A stretch of DNA of 64,000 nt from Tethya wilhelma (taxonomy: Eukaryota > Porifera > Demospongiae > Tethyida > Tethyidae), in NCBI GenBank assembly GCA_964030475.1, contig CAXIPT010000003.1:7950453-8014452 (forward strand), written 5' to 3'. The first letter of the stretch is position 1. Every line of letters begins with the position of its first letter. The position numbers and the translations under genes are program-made. This document shows, piece by piece, positions 55,695 to 64,000 of the stretch. The notes beneath the pieces are model-generated. The model saw nothing but the letters and a program-made list of their open reading frames with translations. It searched no databases and was not told the origin of the DNA.

Positions 55695-57929
55695 GAGAGG
55701 ATTTAGTAACACTTCACAATGAAAATTGATTTCAATTTTGAAGCCTGATCTTATGAAAACTTGCTGCTATAACCTGTATAGTTTATGTTTATCAGATCCT
55801 GAACTTCTAATAGTAGACCCTCCGAGATAGGGACACTGTATCATAAACCTCTCGACAGATGACATATCTTAGTTCTTGAAAAGTCCAATTCCCTATATTG
55901 TAGTATTTATTATACACTGAACCTCCAAGAAAAAGACTACCTCTCTACAAAGGGCAAACAAGCAATACTGTCCTCTAAGTATCCTTTGTCCTTCCTTTGC
56001 AAGTTGCTACTGTCTCTTCAGTTTTCCTCAGAGAAAGCTCCTCTGGGCTCAGAAACAACTATATACATGTAAATCCTGTGACTGTGTTTGAGACTATTGT
56101 AGGAGAAGACAACCAAAGAAGTTTGAAGAAAGGTTTAAAAAAAAGTATGACATTGAGGATGATGAGCTGTACAGTGTGTGGGTGAAGATGAAGTCACTCT
56201 CTATTTATCAGCCCTCAGATACTATACTCAAGAAACACTACTGTAGTAGTAAATGAGTCTATTCCACCAAAATCAGTGTTGGACAATGATATACTTGTTT
56301 ACTCAAGTGTATCTGAGAGAAGCAAATCAACAAATAAAGCCTCGTTACCAAAGCATCAATCGGGAGATCAATTCAATAAATACCTGGAAGAGAAAGAATA
56401 GTCTGAGCTTGAACATGAAGCTGAACATGAGAGGGAAAAAATGGAATGAGAATGGAAGAAAGAACTGCAACAAGAAAGGAGAAAGAAACAGCTAGAACGA
56501 GAGAACAGGAAAATCGAAGAAGAAAGCAAGATCACTTCTCGTAGTCATGGTGGAGGCTTTGTCATAGTCGTGGCTTCAGGAATCAGATGGTGACAGAGTA
56601 GTGGTCATAACCTCTAGCACAAAGTAGTGAGCAATGTGAGGAACCTGGTAGTGAACCTTCTCGTAGTCATGGTCAAAGCTCCAGGAGTCATGGTTGAGGC
56701 TGCAGGAGTTGTGATCAAGCCTCCATAAGTCATGGTTGAGGCTGCAGGAGTCACGGTCAAGGCTCCAAGAGTCATGGTCACGTTCTAGAGGTAGTGGGCA
56801 GGTAGAGCTCAATCGCAGTTTGACTCACAACGTCTCTTGAACGAGAGCTCATATGCAGAGGGTAACAGAGTAGTGGTCACAGCCTCCTGCACATCAAGTA
56901 GTGATGAGTGCAAAGAACCTGGTAGGACTACCTCTGATGACTGTATAGTTTGTTCTACTTATGTTGATGGAAGATAGATTTAATGTGATGTTTATGAGTC
57001 ATGGTGTTGTGTGCTAACATTCCTAATGATTTGTCTACTGTAACTTTGAACTGGAAAGGCTCTAATGTGTATGTTGAACTGAATTGTATGCAGAACTAAA
57101 TCATTGTGTAATGTGTCTATTGTGTCTGTATTGAACTCTTTATTGCAAAGTTCACTAATGGTGAAAAATGTCCGAAAACCGAAGTACTATAGTACATAAT
57201 CTGGTGTGTACTGTCCAAGTATTGGTGAAAGCTCTGAGCTAAGTCTATGGTGTAAGTTTATAGTTAATAGCCACTCTTTTGTGCAGAAAACTTTTTGTGT
57301 ATACACTTTTTCCTTAAGAGTCCAAAAGCGGTGACTTAAGTATTGGTAGTAATATGTCTGCACAAATGCAGGTCTTTTTTAATATCTACAATAAAATAGC
57401 TATAATATTATTTTATACGTTATGGAATCCTGTTATATACCCGAAAACTGCAACCTTTGACCCTTAAAAACTTAGCATATTTTGCAACCGTTTGAAACTG
57501 CAAATGGTCTTCCTGTGAGTTCTAATCGGTTAAAACGTGGTATCTGAAAGTGAGTAGCCCTCCAGCATTTTTACTTTTAAAGCATAGAATTTCAGTCATC
57601 AACTAAATGATTGTCCTGAATCAGTGATCAATCATGCATGGAGGGTATGTCGATATCTATTCATACCAGTGGTTACTCAAGACACAGATTTTGATTGCCT
57701 TACCATAATTATTATTGGTTAGCAATCATGACAGTCAAGCCTATATTATGGAGTGAACCTATGCATAATTGGTCCTGTTCTATATACCCTCATTTCAGGC
57801 TCTCTCCCTGTGAATACACACTGAAAATAGCCTCGTTCTCTCCTGAGCAGTATCGGATATCATGCACTAAAATAGTTGTAGCCTTGTTCCCAGACTCTCT
57901 CCCTGTGAATATTTCACTGTTGAGGGATG
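55695..57929 (+). repeat. 2235-bp direct repeat, copy 2
   Basis: Begins right after the N at 55694 and equals 53459-55693 as far as can be compared, then continues into new sequence at 57930. Confidence 0.93.
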
Positions 57930-58497
57930 TATTTGTTTTTTATCTAGATCTGTAGTGAAATAAGAATCGATTGTTTGCAGTTAATGGTCCACTCATCGAT
58001 TCATATCAATGTGATGTCTTCATGATCATGGCTGGCAATATTGTGTATGTGTGTGTACATAGACGTGTTATGTCTTCATGGTTTCATGTCACCAAGTGCA
58101 TATTGATCAGTAATAACCATTATGATGTACTCTCAGATTGGGCAGACCGGAATCTGTTGATAGCTCTCAGTAGCCTGTGACTGTCGGAAATCAAGTTAGT
58201 CAGTATGGCACTGATGCCTTGTAACTTGGTTAAGAGGTTCTACGATAGCCCACAATTTTATCAACTATTAGCTATCTGCATGATTGACATGCATGCAAAC
58301 AACTTAAATCCTAAAACGAGCTTACTTTGCTAGCCACTTCAAAATTAATTGCTGGAGGGCTACTCCCTGTCAGATACCACAAATAATATGGTGTTTTAAT
58401 ATTGTAGACATCACTAGAAAGACAATTTATACGTAGCAGAATGTTTTCAAGTGGTTGCAACAGGCAAAGTTTTCAAGGGTCAAAGGTCATTGGTTTT
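57424..58497. mobile_element. About 1.07-kb element with long imperfect inverted ends
   Basis: The left end (57424-57565: CAACCTTTGACCCTT; GGTATCTGAAAGTGAGTAGC; CCTCCAGCA) is repeated inverted at 58350-58497 (TGCTGGAGGGCTACTCCCTG; TCAGATACC; AAGGGTCAAAGGTCAT). No transposase recognised inside. The left end also occurs at 55188-55329 in the duplicated segment. Confidence 0.6.
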
Positions 58498-59043
58498 AGG
58501 TACAACAGTATAATATGTACTTCAGAATGCTCGGTCTTCTATATCAACATGATTTTGTAGCTGTGGGCTCTTCAACAACTATAAAGTAGAAGTTTTGGAA
58601 CACAGAGCTACTGGACCAATCTGCAGCTTTCAAGATGTCAGCAGTGGTGACTGCAGCACTGCATCCTGAGTGGGCTTTGAACATCTTTGTGTCTATCCCT
58701 GCCATTTTCAGGTTCAGGGAATCGAATTCAGCAGCAGCAAAATTATTATTAAATCAGCAATCAGAACAACTCAGAATATCTGCTCGAAAAACTAGTCAAC
58801 ATAAATGCTCAGCTTGTATAGTATCCTACTCACAAAACAAGTCAAACTGGTTCCTAAAACAAGTCATAGCTCAAAAGGCAGGCAAAAACTTGCACAAACA
58901 TATACAGATTATAACTAAACTGTTCACACACAAATCAACCACACAACCAACACCAATTAACCACAGAACTGGGCAAGTTAGAACAAGAACCTACAACAGT
59001 AAGAAGTAATAACAAGCAAAACAGACAACAGAAAATTAAGTGG
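58498..59043. other. Unassigned; one 124-codon plus-strand frame
   Basis: A frame at 58635-59009 (MSAVVTAALHPEWALNIFVS start; Lys/Asn/Gln-rich after the middle) has no family I recognise. The low-complexity C-terminal half makes chance likely. Confidence 0.3.
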
Positions 59044-59289
59044 CTACAAATCACCACATATTCCTATGTTGTTTTTTAACCATCTTCCTATGGTACATGA
59101 TGAGTGTGGCTTGATAGTCACTATTAATAGCTTTGTCACCTTGCGTGTTTCCGCTGTCACTCGCTCATAAGCGTTTAGTGTCTCTACTGGACACAAATGT
59201 TTGTTATGTATGAAGCTGGCAAAGAAGAAGTCAGCCACTTCCTTTTCCGGTCTTGATTGTTTGGCTAGCTTTGTTGGTCTAAAGATCAT
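59044..59289 (-). pseudogene. Tyrosine recombinase fragment of the DIRS element
   Basis: Reads FFFASFIHNKHLCPVETLNA, then IKPHSSCTIGRWLKNNIGI, characteristic of the middle of DIRS/Crypton-type recombinase domains (LCPV-x-x-L-x-x-Y and I-x-x-W). The following H-x-x-R and Tyr nucleophile region is not found to the left, so the catalytic C-terminus has been lost. Confidence 0.75.
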
Positions 59290-59511
59290 ACCCTCAGCGC
59301 TTTATTTTCTGAACTTCAGATCCAGGCTAGTTATAGATCAGTTGATCTTGTTGGTTGTGTGAAGGCTAAGAGCATTGTGAGTTTAAGGTCAGCTTATATT
59401 GGGTGTTTTATAACTGTGTTGACATCCCATGGGGCCGTATATCTTGGCTGGGGTGGTTGTTCATTGAACACGACTCTAAGGAGTCTTTCTACTAGGAGAA
59501 TGCTGACTCCA

Positions 59512-59940
59512 CAGTGGCGTATCCAGCATGGTGCTCAGGGTGCTCGAGCACCCCCCTAATAATGACGTCATCACACGTAAAAGCAGCGCTCAAGACGAGC
59601 GCAGTTCATGCCAGTCTCTGCACCATAGATAGCCGGAGTATATTATCTATGTCTGCACCAATGCCAGTAAGTTCTAGTAGCTCAGCAGTTGCCAAAAAAC
59701 CTTGATGAATTATGCTTGAAATAAATAAAATATAAGCTAATAAGACTTTAAATTCACTTTCAAGAGTGAAATTTTACATAAGATTGGAGAAAAAGCGGAA
59801 AAAACTGCAGAACACAATGCCATATCAAGTGGGATCGCATGAATAATTATTAATAATTTTGCTCACGTGATGCAAAAGTGGGCGTGGCTACCCCAAAATT
59901 TCCCACCACCCCCATAACTGAGATCCTGGATACACCACTG
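59512..59940. mobile_element. hAT-like MITE (CAGTGGCGTATCCAG ends)
   Basis: CAGTGGCGTATCCAG at the left and CTGGATACACCACTG at the right form a 15-bp inverted repeat with one mismatch. CTCCA flanks it on both sides within a longer imperfect match. No coding capacity. Inserted within the recombinase part of the DIRS element. Confidence 0.8.
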
Positions 59941-60059
59941 CTCCATCCACTTTGTCATGGACAAAAGATATAGCTGATCAGTACGTATGTCTAGCTCACG
60001 TGACGAAGGAGGAGGGTCTAGCTCGATAGACTATATGCATTCACACAGGTGGGCTAGGA

Positions 60060-60338
60060 ACCGCGCTCACATCTCCTGAAATGGGATCACTGTCCCATTT
60101 GCTTCACCAACTTGCAGAATAACAAGTCATAGGATCGAGACGATTTTTCTTACCATGAGGCCAGTAGGAGTTTCAAAGCCTCTCCTAAAAGTCTTTGACC
60201 TGAGAACTTTTTCCTGAGATAGTCCGTGTGACTAGTCTCGGGTAGACATTGAATTCGTGCATTGGTTGAAATAGATCCCACTTGCAATTGGTTGGCAAGA
60301 AGATTGGGGTGTCTACCACCATGCTCAGGCAGTAGCAT
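60060..60338 (-). pseudogene. N-terminal part of the DIRS tyrosine recombinase
   Basis: Reads LLGEALKLLLASW, then a stop, then EKSSRSYDLLFCKLVKQMGQ, resembling the core-binding region of DIRS recombinases (a LLL-x-x-W and a SRSYDSxFxxWxxW-like segment). Stops replace an expected basic residue and interrupt the end. Confidence 0.65.
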
Positions 60339-61010
60339 TGGGTATCAGGCTGGTGCCCTCCAAAGAGGGGTTATCAGAGTTATCCTGGCTCTTTAGGCCC
60401 TGGCTTGCATCAGTACCTTGCCGATCAGGTTCCATGGAGGGTTCGCATAACCATCCAGCTTTGCCCAGTCTAGGGAGAATGCATCGCAAGTAATCGCCCC
60501 CGGGTCTGATCTCATACTGGGGTAGTTGGTTTGACAGTCTCGAGGCAAATAGGTTCACTTGAAAGGGGCCCAGGAGTGTGGAACACCTCTAAACAAAGTC
60601 TCCAGTCGGTCCTGTCCTTCATGCAGCGAGTTTCCTTGTCTGCTATTATGTTCAGTCTCCCTGCCAGGTGCATAGGATTCAGGGTGATGCCTCTGTTCAT
60701 TGCACCACAGCCATATGTCTCGTGTACGACGGTTTTGCATGGGGGAGACAGTTCTCCCCAGTCTGTTGATGTACTGTTGTATTGTCTATCCTTAGTAAGA
60801 CTGACAGATTTCTACTGTCCTTAGTAAAGCATTGCATTGCAGAGTTGCACCCGGGTAGAGGGTCGATGTGCATCTCCGCTTCTGTCGAAGACCATGGACA
60901 TCCCATTCTTGAAGGAGCCTAATAGCTACACCCCCAACACTGACAATAGAGACCGATACCTCCATGATGGGCTGGGGAGCCATATGTCAGGGATCCATTC
61001 CATACATTCT
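60325..61010 (-). pseudogene. RNase H region of the DIRS element
   Basis: Pieces in different frames include LLRIDNTTVHQQTGENCLPH (Asp-Asn-Thr-Thr motif of DIRS RNase H), LAGRLNIIADKETRCMKDRT (the ADKESR-like block) and NLFASRLSNQLPQYEIRPGG (end of the RNase H and linker). Frame changes between them show decay. Confidence 0.75.
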
Positions 61011-61184
61011 CCCACCTGTTCCTGACATTCCTTGTTCAGGAGAATCTGAGTTTGGTAGTTTTGGTTTCCACTGTCTAGTGTCTCTTTCAGACACTGTTGC
61101 AGTTCTCTGTAAATAAGTGGAGTTGGGGATATGAATTGGGTAGCGTGATTCAGTTTGCCAAGGAGTCAGATAAATCTAGGGCAG

Positions 61185-61587
61185 TCAAGGTTCTCCTTTT
61201 CCCTGTGCATAGGCAGGTTGCCTCCCCCCTGATCTTGTCCTTGGAGCTATAGCTCCAATGTAGTGGAGTTGATGATAAAGCCCAGAAATTCTATTATCTG
61301 GGTCAGAATGATCTAAATTTTCCAATATGAGAATGAAGGCTGCTGTGTGTTCCCTGGCCTGGGTCTCTAACTCGGCTAAGAGGAGTATACCGTCGATATA
61401 CATGATTGCTCTGAGACCCAATGATCTCAGAACTGTCATGATGACGATAAACCAAAGGGAAGGCAGTTGAATTAGTATGACTGGTTCTTCAATCAGAACC
61501 TTGTCAGATTTCTGTGTTTCTTTGAGACTGGAACCATAAAGTAGGCATCTTTTAGGTCCACCTTGGCCATGAAATCTCCCTTCTTAA
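61185..61587 (-). pseudogene. Reverse transcriptase of the DIRS element, C-terminal piece
   Basis: Reads AKVDLKDAYFMVPVSKKHRN and CLPFGLSS (RT blocks A and B region), then after a frame change GLRAIMYIDGILLLAELETQ, where the usual catalytic YxDD is YIDG, so the second Asp is lost. Then YIGAIAPRT. A TTAA-flanked element abuts at 61588. Confidence 0.8.
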
Positions 61588-62380
61588 GGTTAGTGTTATT
61601 TGAGTGGGCGGGACTTTTGCTATCGCTAATTAGTGAATCGTGAAGAAGTGCGTCCAAGATTTCTATATCAAAATATACAATTGAAAATAAAAATGTTCAT
61701 AAAAGTGTCAGGAGGTGCTGGAGATTATTTTCGTGCAAAAACTAGTGACCAGAAGTTGTCTTCGAACAAGTGACCGGAAATTACACCATATCAAAGAACA
61801 TTCTTTGGAAACCGCGCACCACAGGCACTTAAAAAAAAAAAAAAGAAGAAAAAAGAAAAATTACTCCTAAAATACTATATGGGTGAGTCTTGTGCATGCA
61901 ATAGGATGGCTGTGTATTGATATGCATAAAAATGTGCAGTAAGCTTGCAGGATGGCTAGTGGAGAGTGTGTACTAGCTGTGACTTCGAAGCTTGGTGGGC
62001 GTATCCAACCAAGCGTGTGTTGAGTGTGATTGACTTTTGACCTCAGACCTTGTGAGAGAATATGTTTGTCAACAGCGTATACATAGTACAAAAAGCCTTT
62101 TACAGACTTGATGAGCAGTTTTTTACTTTTTTCAACGTACCTTTTTTTGTTCATCTGTTGTCTTTCAAGCCGCCTGGTAGTTGTTCCCTGTGAGTGAGTG
62201 GCAATGGCAGAAAAATCCATTTTAGAGAGCTACTAAATTTGACCTTTGACCCTTTTGAGCAATAATGAGCCATTTTGAGACCAAATCCTCTCGGCTTTGA
62301 GATAGTATCAAGAGTTTTTATGAGCCTATGAATATCATTACTGTTTATTTTGATCCCCGCCCACTCAAAAACCTCTAACC
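61588..62380. mobile_element. TTAA-flanked DNA element inserted in the DIRS reverse transcriptase
   Basis: Begins GGTTAGTGTTATTTGAGTGG plus GCGGG and ends with the inverse (CCCGCCCACTCAAAAACCTC plus TAACC). TTAA lies directly on both sides (61584-61587 and 62381-62384). TTAA duplication points to the piggyBac superfamily. The interior (793 bp in total) has a T/A-rich run and no transposase I recognise. Confidence 0.8.
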
Positions 62381-62384
62381 TTAA

Positions 62385-62531
62385 GGATAATTTACAGCAT
62401 GTGGATGGATGCCCTCTACTTTGAAGTGCTGCAGTCAAACAAATTCGTTCAACCTCTTCAGATTGATGATGGGTCTCTGACCCTAATCCTTCTTGGGGAC
62501 GATGAACATTTGTGAATAAAACCCTGGGCAC
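62385..62531 (-). pseudogene. Reverse transcriptase of the DIRS element, N-terminal piece
   Basis: In one frame it reads FIVPKKD, stop, GQRPIINLKRLNEFV, stop, LQHFKVEGIHPH. These are the blocks that precede the K-VDLKDAYF motif in DIRS and gypsy-like RTs. It continues in the same frame across the TTAA site into 61587. Confidence 0.75.
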
Positions 62532-62823
62532 CTCTGGTCTACTCTGGAAATTGCATTCTTTCGAATTATCTTGTCTATCTCTGTCCCTAATGTTTCCATT
62601 TCCTTGCCTTGAATGCTAGCTCCTTTTGCTACAGGCATTGGTGAGGTGTTGCTAACTTGTAGCCTTTAACAGCGTTCAACACACACGAATCCTTCATTAT
62701 TGCTTTCCAGTTTTGAATAAAGTAGAAAATTCTCCCTACAAGGGGGAGACACGACTGGGGTACTTCGGGAGCTATGTCCTCCACACCCAGATCCAACAAC
62801 TGTTTTCTGTAGTTGAGCCATAA

Positions 62824-63852
62824 TTATTTTATTAATACAGGTATGATGAGAGATAGCGAAAAAAATACATTTACAATTAATTTTCTACAGTAATTAGTGA
62901 AGTTCTGTGCTTCTTTACTGATTGTTGTTCCCCTGCTGGTGGAAGGTTGGCTTTCCTTTTCCGGGGAATGGGCAATTCCTCTGAAATCTTGTGTGGCCTC
63001 TGAAACTCCCACCACACCTGACGGCCTGCGAATATGAGAGGCAGCTTGATCGGAAAATTTTTAAACTTTTTGCTTGGGTTCTTCCAACTATTCTTTCCTT
63101 GGGGTGGTTTTGAGGCCTTCAGGGCCTTCAGTTCTTCCACTCTTTCCTCGGCTTTCTTAGCGTAGCCGTCTCCAAAAAGGTTTGGTGCTGCTTCGATGAA
63201 GATTTTGTCCTCTCCCGTGATTTCTTTGATGGAGGGGTTGAGGTTATTGAGGATAAGCCTCCTCTCGGTGGTGATGTGTCCACTGGCGTTTCCCAGTAAT
63301 TTCAGTGCTGACTGAGCAGCATAGTTCAGGTGTCAGGTTCCCATGGTTTGTCGCTTCCACACATTGCCGCCAGGGGTCCCACAGCATCCAGGACGAGGGC
63401 TTGAGATTTGCTCAGCTGCCTGCTTTCTGCTTCAGAAGCTTGTCGAGCTTCGGACAGGCTGTCACTATATTTCTCACACCATTGGTGGCGAGTAGGATTG
63501 TCATTGGTGCCTCTGAAGCTCTGCTTCAACACCTACTCCGTCTCCTTGCTCACACAGAAAAGCTTCGTCGTCCCCTGAGAGGCTCCTCATCGTCCTCTCT
63601 GTCCCAAGCTGGCTTGGTTGACATCGAGGGGTTTCCTCCTTCCATGTGGTCGGGCCATTGAGTTGATAGGTGAGCTATCAAGTTAGGTAAGCCATTTTCC
63701 CTGGTGGTGATCTGCACACTCCTGCACCCTTGTTCTCCAAGGATGGCGGGCCGTGCTTTGCATTGAAATTTGGAGTTCCTGTAGGATAACCTTCCTTGCA
63801 ATATGGGAGAATATTGCCCAGCTACTGACCAATCAGATTGCTTATAGAACAC
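62824..63852 (-). pseudogene. Gag-like region of the DIRS element
   Basis: Minus-strand frames include MFYKQSDWSVAGQYSPILQG, STKPAWDREDDEEPLRGRRS, LKASKPPQGKNSWKNPSKKF and RQVWWEFQRPHKISEELPIP. Basic and proline-rich, with no zinc knuckle seen. The position 5' of RT suggests gag. Assignment rests on position more than on motifs. Confidence 0.5.
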
Positions 63853-64000
63853 TAGTCATACATGTGCAACACATTATTTAGGCGCTCAGCTAGCTATAGT
63901 CTCAGTGCATGCAAAGTGCATGACTCTGGGAAGCTCTGTTGTATTATCTATGGGGAAATTAACTACAGTCAAATTTAATTTCAAGCTCTAAAATATTTAA

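Larger units (their letters stand above)
59044..63852 (-). mobile_element. Decayed DIRS-type tyrosine-recombinase retrotransposon
   Basis: On the minus strand, pieces lie in the order gag-like (63852-62824), reverse transcriptase (62531-62385 and 61587-61185), RNase H (about 61000-60330) and tyrosine recombinase (60338-60060 and 59289-59044). That order, together with a recombinase instead of a DDE integrase, defines DIRS/Ngaro-like elements. Frames are broken throughout and two DNA elements are inserted (59512-59940 and 61588-62380). The terminal repeats were not identified, and the recombinase's 3' part is missing. Confidence 0.8.

Noticed and set aside
62385..62531. Reading the RT as a Ty3/gypsy element
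   Set aside because: No DDE integrase or protease follows. The downstream domains (RNase H with a DIRS-like end, then tyrosine recombinase) fit DIRS.
1..64000. CRISPR arrays, phage, bacterial operons or host-integrated virus genes
   Set aside because: No regularly spaced repeats of CRISPR type and no bacterial gene organisation. The only RT belongs to a DIRS element with a tyrosine recombinase; no envelope or capsid-like frame was seen.

Overview
The window is eukaryotic nuclear DNA from an animal. Genes are split by short GT-AG introns, several introns are packed with short inverted-repeat elements, and the sequence is AT-rich. Gene content (an ERI exonuclease, an arylsulfatase, two carnitine acyltransferases) and the mixture of hAT, pogo/Tigger-like and DIRS elements suggest an early-branching marine invertebrate. 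My impression is a demosponge of the Amphimedon type; this is an inference from style and was not checked against a database.

Layout. 1-1.8 kb: 3' part of an ERI1/ERI2-type 3'-5' exonuclease gene on the minus strand, running off the left edge, with a tRNA-like sequence in one intron. 4.7-9.5 kb: an intronless arylsulfatase gene on the plus strand, present once complete (7953-9482) and once truncated at an N (5910-6789). 10.5-30.9 kb: two carnitine O-acetyltransferase-family genes arranged head to head. The minus-strand paralogue (10485-18332) and plus-strand paralogue (18727-30893) have 14 exons each, almost all of identical length and phase, and start about 0.4 kb apart. The plus-strand protein (656 codons before the stop) keeps the catalytic His, the STS motif, the carnitine-selecting Arg and a C-terminal AKL peroxisome signal. 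The minus-strand paralogue has an in-frame TAA in its 54-nt exon 4 and no AKL.

28.9-32.5 kb and 48.7-52.8 kb: a diverged segmental duplication that carries a second, orphan copy of the last acyltransferase exon. Between the copies lies a graveyard of transposons: a TTF-finger hAT pseudogene (minus, about 33.3-36.1 kb), two DDE elements of pogo/Tigger/jerky type (38.9-40.4 and 46.4-47.95 kb), a second hAT interrupted by about 3.5 kb of nested insertions, and a broken HIRAN-like domain. 53.5-57.9 kb: a 2.2-kb segment repeated directly on both sides of an N. 57.4-64 kb: inverted-repeat material, then a decayed DIRS-type tyrosine-recombinase retrotransposon (minus strand: gag, RT, RNase H, recombinase) carrying a TTAA-flanked insertion inside its RT.

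Every one of the five single-N positions sits where one copy of a local duplication stops and another begins. At least four are best explained as unmerged overlaps of neighbouring contigs, so the real locus is probably shorter than the window and the arylsulfatase single-copy. I see no CRISPR array, bacterial operon, phage or convincing unknown gene system. The most interesting biology is the divergent acyltransferase pair, with its exon-limited gene conversion and nonsense codon, and the nested transposon history.
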